Source of the DNA: Erythrobacter sp.
GTDB lineage: Bacteria; Pseudomonadota; Alphaproteobacteria; Sphingomonadales; Sphingomonadaceae
NCBI GenBank assembly: GCA_013214365.1
Contig: JABSPI010000046.1
Span: 1-6,156, forward strand
DNA: 6,156 nt
Direction: 5' to 3'
A model generated the notes under the pieces. It worked only from the letters and a program-made list of their open reading frames with translations. It did no database searches and was not told the DNA's origin. A program made the translations under genes and the position numbers. The stretch's first letter is position 1; every line of letters starts with the position of its first letter. Positions 1 to 6,156 of the stretch are shown piece after piece.

Positions 1-31
1 CTCAACTCGGGAGACTATCAGCGGTTTCGGG

Positions 32-64
32 CATGCCAAGACGCCAAGGCGGGTTCTTGGCATG
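32..64. repeat. 10-bp perfect inverted repeat (stem-loop) in non-coding DNA
   Basis: CATGCCAAGA at 32-41 is the exact reverse complement of TCTTGGCATG at 55-64. The 13-nt spacer holds a further short CGC/GCG pairing (42-44 with 49-51), so the transcript could fold into a long stem with a CAAG loop and a 3-nt bulge (GGT, 52-54). Neither strand has a T-run directly after the stem, so it is not a classical intrinsic terminator. It could be an RNA processing or 3'-end stabilising structure for the receptor transcript, for a gene left of the window, or a protein-binding site. Position 1-202 has no gene I can support; the structures listed here are what it contains. Confidence 0.6.
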
Positions 65-71
65 GAGATGC

Positions 72-102
72 AAAAATACCACAGGCCGCGCGGGGCCCTT
101 GT
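72..102 (-). terminator. possible weak intrinsic terminator of the TonB receptor transcript
   Basis: Read on the minus strand, ACA (102-100) and GGCC (97-94) can pair with GGCC (87-84) and TGT (83-81), giving a 7-bp GC-rich stem with a 2-nt bulge and a 6-nt loop. After a 4-5 nt gap (GGTA) comes a run of five T (76-72). It lies about 100 bp past the receptor stop codon. The bulge and the gap before a short T-run make it weak. Termination might instead be Rho-dependent. Confidence 0.3.
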
Positions 103-174
103 TTAATTACAGAAGGGTGAATTTGGACGCAATTGTGTGTCTCAAGATCGGCGATACCTGCGCTCGCCACACCC

Positions 175-196
175 CAATTTGGAATTGCCCCAATTC
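175..196. repeat. overlapping alternative hairpins built from CAATT/AATTG arms
   Basis: CAATT (175-179), AATTG (183-187) and CAATT (191-195) sit in a row with 3-nt spacers. The middle arm can pair with the left arm (CAATT-TGG-AATTG) or with the right arm (GAATTG-CCC-CAATTC, 182-196, 6 bp), but not both. CCCCAATT is also directly repeated at 172-179 and 188-195. The element lies 6 bp beyond the receptor stop codon. The short AT-rich stems are individually weak, so they may have no function or may serve as tandem binding half-sites. Confidence 0.45.
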
Positions 197-202
197 GATG
201 GC

Positions 203-2275
203 TTAGAGGTTAAGCCGCAAACCGAACCACACTGTGCGTGGGACACCCAGATCAATGGCTCCATTCGAATTGCGCGTAACGATTGTCTCATCCAGGAGAT
301 TTTCAACCCTGGCTACGAGCGAAAATGCATTGAAAAGTGGCGCTTGCGCAAACAAGTCAACTGTGGTTGCCGCCGGTAAGATGTTGGTTTCCTGATCGGA
401 CTCGAATTGCGCGCTGACATGTCTTAGTGTTCCAGCCATCCGCCAGCCATCAGATGGCTCCCAAGCCAGTGTCGCCGAGGCGGAGAACTCTGGTGTTTGA
501 GGCGGACGGTTGCCGTCAAGCCCAAGTGAGGGTCCCTCTCCGGAGACCTTGGCATCGGTATAGGCAAGCGATGCATCAATGCTCACTGCTCCAAACCGCG
601 CAGCTACCGCGCCTTCCACGCCTTGCGCTTCAATGGCGGGCAGGTTTTGCCGCTGGCGCAAGTTTGGCTCGAGGGTAACATTGGCGATCGCATTCTCCAC
701 CTCATTGTCGAACGCTGTAAGCGAGAACAGGATCGAGCTTGCAGGTTGCCAGTTTAGACCGAGCTCGAAACCTTCAAGCCGCTCATTTTCCAGCTCGGCA
801 TTGGCCTGCGTTACAACGGGGAACACGACAAACGGGCGATACAATTCATTGAGAGTGGGCAATCGCGAACCGGTGTAGGCGGCAGCCCGCAATTCCAATT
901 GCCTCGAGGCATAGAAAGAGGCGCCTGCACGGTAGCTTAGCGCCCAATCGGACCGGTCCGGGGCAATCGTCTCTGACACAATCTCACCGCTGGCATTGCG
1001 CGCACGGTAGAAGCCATCTTCGATGCGTGTGTAATCGGCCCGCACACCGCCAGTCAAAACGATCGGCCCAATCTGCCAATCATCCTCAAGAAAAAGGCCA
1101 AGATTGCTATTTGTGCCGCCAGCGCGGCGACGTTCGCGCAAGAGACCGGAAAAAGCGCTGTAGGCTTCTTCCTGCAATTCGCCATCAGCACGGCGATAAT
1201 CGACCCCGAACCTTAGGTCATGCGCTTCTGAAACGGGGGGCCGGACCTCAACCTTGCCGCCCAAACCGGTTGAGGGCGTCTTACGCTGATCGAGCACACG
1301 CACAAATCGGGTGGAGGAAATCACAACATTGGAAAAATTGCGTGCCTGAACATAGGCCAGCGCATCAAATTCCCAATTTCCGCGCCCGACAATGCGCAGG
1401 CTCGCATCCTGCCCTTTGCTGGTAGAATCCGCCCCCTCAAACCGCAAAGTGCGCTGGTCGTCGAACAGACCAATGCGCGCTTGCACTTCGATATCGGATG
1501 ACAGCGGGGCAACCACGCGCGCGGCGACATTCCAACTGTCGAAGGCGGCCCGCGCACTGATCGGGACGCGCTGATCGTCGGGGGTAGTGAAAAAGCCCTT
1601 ACCGCGGTCCCATCGCCCGGTTACCACTGCAAAACCGGCTCCCAGATCCTGCGCGAGCGCAGCGGTCGCTTCGGTCTCAGCACGGTCATTTATCAAAACG
1701 CCGCCTGAAAAGCTGCCTAACGTTTGCGGGCCGGCGCTTTCCAATTCAATTGTCCCAGCCAACGCGCCGGATCCGAACGGTCCTGACCCGCCTCCGCGCG
1801 TGACCCGAACCGATGAAAGCGCATCAGGCGCAACCGAATTAAACGGGATATAGCCAAAGAAGGGATCGCTGATAGGCACGCCATCAAGCAGCACCAAGGC
1901 GCGGCTTGTCGCATTGCCGCCCAAAGCCCGCAAGGTCACGCCTTGAGCGCTTGGATTTGAAGAGCGACTGTCCGAGCGGCGGAATTGCTGAAACCCGGCA
2001 ACGTTGGAGAGCACGTCTTCCAAGCGGCCAGATCCGCTCGAGACAATTTGCTCGCGCTCGATCGTGACGGTTGAGTACACAATATTAGACAGCGCCGGCT
2101 CCAACCCGGCGCCAGTCACAATGATATCGGCACCGTCAAAATTGGGTGCGTCCAAATCGACGGCCTCAGCATATTCCTCGCCTTGCGCATCGTCTTCGTC
2201 TTGCGCCAGGGCGGGGGATGAAAGTGAAATTGAGAGGGCAAAGGTCGAGGCAGCGAGCCGGGTAAAGGTGTTCAT
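203..2275 (-). CDS. TonB-dependent outer-membrane receptor
   Basis: This 690-residue protein is a ligand-gated outer-membrane transporter powered by TonB-ExbBD; the substrate cannot be told from sequence. Residues 1-24 form a signal peptide ending PALA before Q25, which supports the start at 2275. A very acidic stretch (26-50, 11 Asp/Glu) leads to a TonB-box-like DIIVTG (50-55). The plug follows to about residue 180, with a GRLEDVLSNVAGF helix, LVLLDGVPISDPF and a glycine-rich VTRGGGSGPFGSGALAG segment. The rest is a 22-strand-type barrel with typical LPTLNELYRPF and VENLLDE motifs and the closing strand VPRTVWFGLRLNL. It ends in Leu rather than the usual Phe or Trp. Size is normal for a small receptor. 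No strong Shine-Dalgarno is visible. It is divergent from the monooxygenase gene. Siderophore, cobalamin or another organic ligand are all possible. Confidence 0.93.
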   Translation of the reverse strand: MNTFTRLAASTFALSISLSSPALAQDEDDAQGEEYAEAVDLDAPNFDGADIIVTGAGLEPALSNIVYSTVTIEREQIVSSGSGRLEDVLSNVAGFQQFRRSDSRSSNPSAQGVTLRALGGNATSRALVLLDGVPISDPFFGYIPFNSVAPDALSSVRVTRGGGSGPFGSGALAGTIELESAGPQTLGSFSGGVLINDRAETEATAALAQDLGAGFAVVTGRWDRGKGFFTTPDDQRVPISARAAFDSWNVAARVVAPLSSDIEVQARIGLFDDQRTLRFEGADSTSKGQDASLRIVGRGNWEFDALAYVQARNFSNVVISSTRFVRVLDQRKTPSTGLGGKVEVRPPVSEAHDLRFGVDYRRADGELQEEAYSAFSGLLRERRRAGGTNSNLGLFLEDDWQIGPIVLTGGVRADYTRIEDGFYRARNASGEIVSETIAPDRSDWALSYRAGASFYASRQLELRAAAYTGSRLPTLNELYRPFVVFPVVTQANAELENERLEGFELGLNWQPASSILFSLTAFDNEVENAIANVTLEPNLRQRQNLPAIEAQGVEGAVAARFGAVSIDASLAYTDAKVSGEGPSLGLDGNRPPQTPEFSASATLAWEPSDGWRMAGTLRHVSAQFESDQETNILPAATTVDLFAQAPLFNAFSLVARVENLLDETIVTRNSNGAIDLGVPRTVWFGLRLNL

Positions 2276-2297
2276 GCGCTTCGCTTAGCGAGTCCCT

Positions 2298-2327
2298 TTT
2301 AAAAAGTCAGTTGCATTTTGCTATCAA
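2298..2327 (-). promoter_or_regulatory. candidate sigma70-like promoter for the TonB receptor
   Basis: On the minus strand, TTGATA (2327-2322) matches the -35 consensus at five of six positions. After 18 bp comes TTTAAA (2303-2298), four of six for a -10. Transcription would start about 2291, leaving a leader of about 16 nt before the ATG at 2275. That leader carries the 11-bp palindrome TCGCTTAGCGA (2281-2291), which could be an operator or chance. The leader is too short for a cobalamin riboswitch. Confidence 0.3.
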
Positions 2328-2362
2328 GACTCGCTTTTCAACGCACCGTGTGCTTACATTGC

Positions 2363-2398
2363 TGTTAGCAAGGGAAAAGAGAGACCCAATGTTAGCAA
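2363..2398. repeat. 9-bp direct repeat flanking the ribosome binding site of the monooxygenase
   Basis: TGTTAGCAA occurs at 2363-2371 and again at 2390-2398, 27 bp apart, with the second copy including part of the start codon. The first copy is also the right half of a small inverted repeat, TTGCT-GTT-AGCAA (2359-2371). A regulator binding either element would block initiation, but the repeat is short enough to be coincidental. Confidence 0.4.
2379..2384 (+). promoter_or_regulatory. ribosome binding site deciding the monooxygenase start
   Basis: The purine-rich tract AGGGAAAAGAGAGA (2371-2384) ends 4 nt before the ATG at 2389. The frame is open further upstream to a TTG at 2311, but that start has no clear Shine-Dalgarno and would add 26 residues unrelated to the family's usual N-terminus, which begins just before the FAD-binding strand. 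Confidence 0.6.
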
Positions 2399-3897
2399 CA
2401 CCCCCCGATTTTGACGTTCTCATCGTTGGCGCAGGCATTTCCGGTATCGGCATGGCCGCGCACATGAAGATGAAGACCCCTCATCACAGTTTTGCGATCG
2501 TAGAGCGCCGCGCCAATCTGGGCGGCACATGGGATCTCTTTCGCTATCCCGGCATCCGCTCCGACAGCGATATGCACACTTTGGGGTTCGATTTCGAACC
2601 TTGGCGGCATGAAAAAAGCATTGCCGATGCGCCCGCTATTCTCGAATATCTCAACCGGATCGTCGATGAGCGCGGCATCCGCGACCAAATCCGCTTCGGT
2701 CATAAGGTCCTCTCCGCCGATTTCCGCGAGGATGAGGCGCGCTGGCATGTCGAAATGGAGCGTGAAGATGGTAGCACCGCACACCTCACCGCAAACTTCC
2801 TGTATTTAGGTTCGGGCTATTACGACTACGACGAGCCCTACGATCCCGGTTTCCAACTGGGCGCATTCAAAGGCCAAGTTTTGCATCCGCAATTTTGGCC
2901 CGAAAACCTCGATTACGAAGGTAAAAAGGTGGTTGTGATCGGATCGGGCGCTACGGCCGTCACGATCGTGCCATCCATGGCCGAAAAGGCGGCCAAAGTG
3001 ACCATGTTGCAGCGCACGCCGACATGGATGGTTTCGCGCCCGGCAAAGGACGGATTCGCCAATGCTATCCGTAAAATTTTGCCTGAAAAGCTCGCCTATA
3101 AAATTACCCGCGCCAAAAATATCTGGATGCAGGATTTTGTCTTCAAACTGGCGCGTCGCAAGCCTGAAAAGATCAAGCAAAACCTGACCAAAGGCCTAGA
3201 GAAGGCGATGGGCCCAGACTACGATAAAGAGGCCTTCACCCCGCCCTATAATCCATGGGAACAACGCCTTTGTCTGGTGCCCGACAGCGATATGTTCGAA
3301 GCAATCAATGCCGGCAAAGCGCACATCGTCACCGGCCATATCGAGGCCTTCGAAGCTGGCGGCATCCGGCTCAAATCGGGTGAATTGATTGAAGCCGATA
3401 TCATCATCACCGCAACCGGGCTAAAAATGGCAGTCGCAGGAAAGATCGCGGTGAGTGTGAACGGCGAAGCGGTCGATTTCGCCCAGCGCTTTTACTATAA
3501 GGGCTGCATGTTCTCGAACTTGCCAAATCTGGCGGTGGTGTTCGGCTATCTCAATGCGAGCTGGACGCTGCGAGCGGACATCAACTCCGATTATATCTGC
3601 CGTTTGCTCAACGATATGCGCGCCAAGAACGCATCAATCGCCACACCAGTGCTGACCCCGGAAATGGAAGCGCAGATCGAGCAGGATGATATTTACGATT
3701 TCTCCAGCGGCTACATCCAACGATCCAAACATCTTCAGCCCAAAAACGGGGTGAATTACCCCTGGCGGCTTAATCAGGAGTATGTCGCCGATCGCAAGCT
3801 GATGGCGAAGGACCCGGTTGATGACGGGATCTTGTCCTTCACTGCACCAAGTGCAAACGCGCAAATGGCAGATGAGCAATTGGAAGCGGCGGAATAA
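2389..3897 (+). CDS. ethA: EthA-type FAD-dependent Baeyer-Villiger monooxygenase
   Basis: A 502-residue flavoprotein of the type I Baeyer-Villiger family, which uses NADPH and O2 to insert oxygen next to a ketone carbonyl (or on sulfur), giving an ester or lactone. The N-terminal FAD Rossmann motif is GAGISG (14-19). GGTWDLFRYPG (45-55) follows, running into IRSDSDMHTLGF. The family fingerprint FxGxxxHxxxWP is intact as FKGQVLHPQFWP (160-171). The NADPH Rossmann motif is GSGATA (185-190). YNPWEQRLCLVP (287-298) contains Arg293, which aligns with the presumed catalytic Arg of EthA. ITATGL and LNASWTLRADI are also EthA-like. From memory, similarity to Mycobacterium tuberculosis EthA runs along the whole length, and the size is close (about 489 there). 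It is a soluble cytosolic enzyme with no signal peptide. The start at 2389 has a ribosome binding site. The natural substrate is unknown; the symbol is given by homology only. Confidence 0.94.
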   Translation: MLATPPDFDVLIVGAGISGIGMAAHMKMKTPHHSFAIVERRANLGGTWDLFRYPGIRSDSDMHTLGFDFEPWRHEKSIADAPAILEYLNRIVDERGIRDQIRFGHKVLSADFREDEARWHVEMEREDGSTAHLTANFLYLGSGYYDYDEPYDPGFQLGAFKGQVLHPQFWPENLDYEGKKVVVIGSGATAVTIVPSMAEKAAKVTMLQRTPTWMVSRPAKDGFANAIRKILPEKLAYKITRAKNIWMQDFVFKLARRKPEKIKQNLTKGLEKAMGPDYDKEAFTPPYNPWEQRLCLVPDSDMFEAINAGKAHIVTGHIEAFEAGGIRLKSGELIEADIIITATGLKMAVAGKIAVSVNGEAVDFAQRFYYKGCMFSNLPNLAVVFGYLNASWTLRADINSDYICRLLNDMRAKNASIATPVLTPEMEAQIEQDDIYDFSSGYIQRSKHLQPKNGVNYPWRLNQEYVADRKLMAKDPVDDGILSFTAPSANAQMADEQLEAAE

Positions 3898-3968
3898 AAC
3901 GCCGACAGGCATAAGATAGCTGCACAGATGGGTGGTATTCATGGTCCGCTTGGCATAGGCTTCTCGGT

Positions 3969-4730
3969 ATGAGTTCCCCTGACAAAATCTGGACCGCGGG
4001 CCTCGTCATCATTGGCGATGAAATCCTCTCGGGTCGCACCCATGACAAAAATATCAGCCAAGTCGCTAGCTGGCTCCAAGTGCAAGGGATACGCCTCGCC
4101 GAAGTGCGTGTGGTGGGTGACGACGAAGATGCCATTGTGGAGGCGGTGAACGCGCTTCGCGCGCGCAACGATTACCTCTTCACAACCGGCGGTATTGGCC
4201 CCACCCATGATGACATAACGGTTGATGCAGTGTCTGCGGCGCTGGGCGTGCCCGTGGTTATTCACGAAGATGCGCGCGCTTTGTTGGAGCGGTATTACGC
4301 TGACAAGGGCGGCCTGAATGAAGGCCGTCTGCGCATGGCGCGGGTCCCCGAAGGCGCCAATTTGATCCCCAATCGGATGTCAGGGGCGCCGGGCATCCGG
4401 CGCGGCAATGTCATCCTGATGGCGGGCGTGCCCCACATCACCGCCGGCATGCTCGATGCTCTCACTGGCGAACTTGAGGGCGGCGCACCGCTGCTCACCG
4501 AGACGGTGGGCTGCTGGGTTGCAGAGAGCGAGATTGCGAACCTGCTGCGCGAGACGGAAGCGGGCCATGAAAACTGCCAGATCGGCTCTTACCCGTTTTT
4601 CCGCGATGGCAGAGTTGGTGCAAACTTCGTGGTGCGCTCGACCAGCCAAGACGATCTTAAAAGCTGCGTCGACACTTTGTGCGATGGGTTGGCGACAAGC
4701 GGGTATGATTTCACCCCGGGCGGGATCTAG
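3969..4730 (+). CDS. CinA N-terminal-domain / molybdopterin-binding-fold protein (stand-alone)
   Basis: A 253-residue protein of the COG1058 group, often annotated as competence/damage-inducible protein A or molybdopterin-binding protein. The MoaB/Mog-like domain spans about residues 9-175: IIGDEILSGRTHDKN (14-28) and TTGGIGPTHDD (72-82) are the conserved nucleotide/phosphate-binding loops, followed by APGIRRGNVILMAGVP. The remaining part holds the IGSYPFF segment typical of the second subdomain. The C-terminal nicotinamide-nucleotide amidase domain of full-length CinA (about 400 residues or more) is absent, and the gene ends at a clear TAG, so this is the short form rather than a truncation. 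In related proteins the fold hydrolyses ADP-ribose or FAD pyrophosphate bonds; which substrate applies here is unknown. It starts 71 bp after the monooxygenase with only a weak TAGG upstream of the ATG. A role in molybdenum cofactor synthesis is less likely. Confidence 0.88.
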   Translation: MSSPDKIWTAGLVIIGDEILSGRTHDKNISQVASWLQVQGIRLAEVRVVGDDEDAIVEAVNALRARNDYLFTTGGIGPTHDDITVDAVSAALGVPVVIHEDARALLERYYADKGGLNEGRLRMARVPEGANLIPNRMSGAPGIRRGNVILMAGVPHITAGMLDALTGELEGGAPLLTETVGCWVAESEIANLLRETEAGHENCQIGSYPFFRDGRVGANFVVRSTSQDDLKSCVDTLCDGLATSGYDFTPGGI

Positions 4731-4744
4731 GACCACGCGAGGGC

Positions 4745-4759
4745 GGCCCAAACCGGGCC
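4745..4759 (+). repeat. small GC hairpin between the CinA-like and deacetylase genes
   Basis: GGCCC (4745-4749) pairs perfectly with GGGCC (4755-4759) around an AAACC loop. Only TTAACCC follows, so there is no T-run and it is unlikely to terminate transcription efficiently. A second element, the 11-bp palindrome TTAGCTGCTAA, lies at 4767-4777 just before the ribosome binding site of the next gene. Together they fill the 60-bp gap and could attenuate or regulate the downstream pair. Confidence 0.35.
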
Positions 4760-4790
4760 TTAACCCTTAGCTGCTAAATAGGCGCGCGTG

Positions 4791-5768
4791 ATGACGAGCG
4801 TCTATATCACTATCGACACCGAGTATTCCTCGGGTTTGGTTGGCGATCTGTCCGAAGCGGGCCGACGCGACAATTTCGCGCGCTCGCTGGCCTGCATCAC
4901 CCCTCACGGTCCCGCGGGTATAACACACCAGTTGGATGTATTTGCGCGGCACGGCATCAAAGCGGTTTTTTTCGTCGATCCCATGCCCGCTCTGATTTGG
5001 GGGGTGGGGGCGATTGAGGACATTGTCGCGCCGATAATCGAAGCGGGGCAGGATGTGCAATTGCATTGCCACACCGAATGGCTGGCGATCGCTGGCGCTA
5101 AAAGCCCGCTAAGCGTCCGGCGCGAGGGACGTAATCTGTTCGATTTCTCACGCGCAGAGCAAACCGAAATCCTCGAATATGCGCGCGATATTCTGGTCGC
5201 AGCAGGAGCGCCCAAACCAGTGGCGTTTCGGGCGGGGAATTATGGCGCCAATGATGACACTTTGCGCGCGCTTGGCGATTTGGGCCTTGCCTATGACACC
5301 AGCCATTGCCCCGCTCTACCCAATGGGGCGAGCCGGATCTCGCTTGGCGCGAATGACCGCGATCCGGTTGTCCATGAAGGTGTCACCGAAGTGCCCGTGG
5401 GCAGTATCGGCACATGGGGCGGGGGGCAGCGTCACGCGCAAATCACCGCTTTGTCTTTCGCCGAAATGCACGCCGCAATCCGCCATGCGCACAAGTGCGA
5501 GCGCCCCAGCTTCACATTGGTGACCCACAGTTTTGAATTGATCAATCGGCGCAAGCAAAGCGTGAACCGGATCGTCCATCACCGATTTGAAAAACTGTGC
5601 GCAGCGCTTGCAAACATGGACGGGGTGCAAACCGCCAATTACCGCGACAACCCGCCACAGATTGCACCCTTGCGCAGATCCAGCCCGCCACTCCCTGCGA
5701 GCGCTTTGCGCACGTCGTGGCGCTATGCTGAGCAGCTGGCATCGAACACGCTTTACGGTGCGCTGTGA
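4791..5768 (+). CDS. NodB-like polysaccharide deacetylase family protein
   Basis: A 325-residue protein resembling the NodB/polysaccharide deacetylase superfamily, metal-dependent enzymes that remove N- or O-acyl groups from glycans. Motif 1 is TIDTE (7-11) in place of the usual TFDDG, and motif 2 is LHCHTEW (91-97) in place of HSxxH, so His92 and His94 with Asp9 would be the metal ligands. FRAGNYG (146-152) corresponds to the RxxPY-like arginine motif, and VTHSFEL (244-250) supplies the late His246. AVFFVDP and LGLAYDTSHCPA are also typical of the fold. No signal peptide is visible, so it probably acts in the cytoplasm on a lipid-linked or nucleotide-linked precursor. ATG 4791 is preferred with TAGG 8 nt before it; GTG 4788 is in frame and would add one residue. 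It overlaps the next gene by one base. The family is assigned with confidence, the substrate is not. Confidence 0.82.
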   Translation: MTSVYITIDTEYSSGLVGDLSEAGRRDNFARSLACITPHGPAGITHQLDVFARHGIKAVFFVDPMPALIWGVGAIEDIVAPIIEAGQDVQLHCHTEWLAIAGAKSPLSVRREGRNLFDFSRAEQTEILEYARDILVAAGAPKPVAFRAGNYGANDDTLRALGDLGLAYDTSHCPALPNGASRISLGANDRDPVVHEGVTEVPVGSIGTWGGGQRHAQITALSFAEMHAAIRHAHKCERPSFTLVTHSFELINRRKQSVNRIVHHRFEKLCAALANMDGVQTANYRDNPPQIAPLRRSSPPLPASALRTSWRYAEQLASNTLYGAL

Positions 5769-6156
5769 TGGATAAAATGCCCAGCGCCCCCGCCACGATT
5801 GACTTCACACTGGGCTCGCGCCGGCTGCTGTCTGTCGGTCGCGATCTGGCGCCGTGGGCCTTTTCACTGGAAGACGTCTTGGCACAGCCTCGCGGACCAA
5901 TTGCCCCGCCTGCGCCCGGACGCGACGGGCTGCGCATTCTGTCCGCGCCGAAAACGGCGATATCCGAGATAACTGCCTGCTTCCCGCATCACCTGATTGG
6001 TGGAAGACAGGACTACCGGCGCCATTATATCGATATGCGCGGTGGCAAGGGCTGCGCGACCTATGATGATTACATCGCGCGATTTTCCGGCAAAACCCGC
6101 TCCACCTTGCGCCGCAAAGCGCGCAAATTGAGCGCAGAACTGGGCGAATATACCAT
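5768..6156 (+). CDS. probable GNAT/BioF2-like acyltransferase, 5' part only
   Basis: The ATG at 5768-5770 overlaps the deacetylase stop (TGATG), the usual sign of translational coupling, and the frame stays open for 129 codons to the window end, so the C-terminus and the acyl-CoA site are not visible. Residues about 95-125 read YDDYIARFSGKTRSTLRRKARKLSAELGE, shown here in pieces as YDDYIARFSGKTRST and LRRKARKLSAELGE. This Arg-rich 'sl..k.R..lRrkarkl' helix resembles the middle of BioF2/FemAB-like (Acetyltransf_6) acyltransferases, often found in exopolysaccharide and cell-envelope clusters. The first 60 residues look poorly conserved and Pro/Ala-rich. A second in-frame ATG lies at 5777. It would fit transfer of an acyl or amino-acid group to the deacetylated product. 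Confidence is moderate because only the N-terminal third or so is seen. Confidence 0.7.
   Translation, partial: MDKMPSAPATIDFTLGSRRLLSVGRDLAPWAFSLEDVLAQPRGPIAPPAPGRDGLRILSAPKTAISEITACFPHHLIGGRQDYRRHYIDMRGGKGCATYDDYIARFSGKTRSTLRRKARKLSAELGEYT

Noticed and set aside
3..22. Sequence loosely like a cobalamin-riboswitch B12 box (ACTCGGGAGACTATCAG)
   Set aside because: Matches only partly, no upstream aptamer is visible, and no plus-strand gene follows that it could control.
1..120. Open frame from the window edge to TGA at 118-120, possibly the end of a plus-strand gene
   Set aside because: Two other plus frames are equally open here, the peptide is not recognisable, and it runs through a long perfect inverted repeat.
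427..1853. Several plus-strand open frames of 60-132 codons across the receptor gene
   Set aside because: They are antisense shadows of a clear long gene with a signal peptide and receptor motifs; their translations look like nothing known.
2311..2388. Upstream TTG start giving the monooxygenase 26 more residues
   Set aside because: No ribosome binding site there, the added residues do not match the family's N-terminus, and a good site lies before the ATG at 2389.
2392..4265. Minus-strand open frames of 100-130 codons opposite the monooxygenase and CinA-like genes
   Set aside because: They mirror the codon structure of well-supported plus-strand genes and show no domain or start signal.
4745..4765. 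GGCCC/GGGCC hairpin as an intrinsic terminator
   Set aside because: The stem is only 5 bp and no T-run follows.
1..6156. CRISPR array, insertion sequence, tRNA, prophage or defence genes
   Set aside because: No regularly spaced repeats, transposase motifs, clover-leaf structures or phage proteins were seen on either strand.

Overview
The window looks like a chromosomal segment of an alphaproteobacterium, most likely a sphingomonad of the Erythrobacter type. This is inferred from moderate-to-high GC, alphaproteobacterial-looking proteins, a TonB-dependent receptor of the style expanded in that group, and a Mycobacterium EthA-like Baeyer-Villiger monooxygenase. No 16S or other marker gene is present, so the taxonomy is an inference.

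Layout: positions 1-202 hold no gene I can support, but contain several inverted repeats and a possible terminator. A TonB-dependent outer-membrane receptor occupies 203-2275 on the minus strand. A 113-bp gap (2276-2388) separates it from four plus-strand genes: an EthA-type FAD/NADPH Baeyer-Villiger monooxygenase (2389-3897), a stand-alone CinA N-terminal/molybdopterin-binding-fold protein (3969-4730), a NodB-like polysaccharide deacetylase (4791-5768), and the 5' part of a probable BioF2/FemAB-like GNAT acyltransferase (from 5768, running off the window).

How the genes may work together: the receptor and monooxygenase are transcribed away from each other from one short gap, so they could be co-regulated, with the receptor importing a substrate or cofactor metal and the monooxygenase oxidising a ketone; this is not shown by the sequence. 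The deacetylase and acyltransferase overlap by one base (TGATG), so they are probably translationally coupled and act on the same glycan or sugar product. The CinA-like gene lies between the two themes with 71-bp and 60-bp gaps and may be a housekeeping nucleotide-processing enzyme.

I see no CRISPR array, insertion sequence, tRNA, rRNA, phage gene or defence system. The content is mostly ordinary chromosomal metabolism. The points most worth a second look are the structured non-coding DNA at the left end, the shared control region of the divergent pair, and the unusual active-site motifs of the deacetylase with its coupled acyltransferase.
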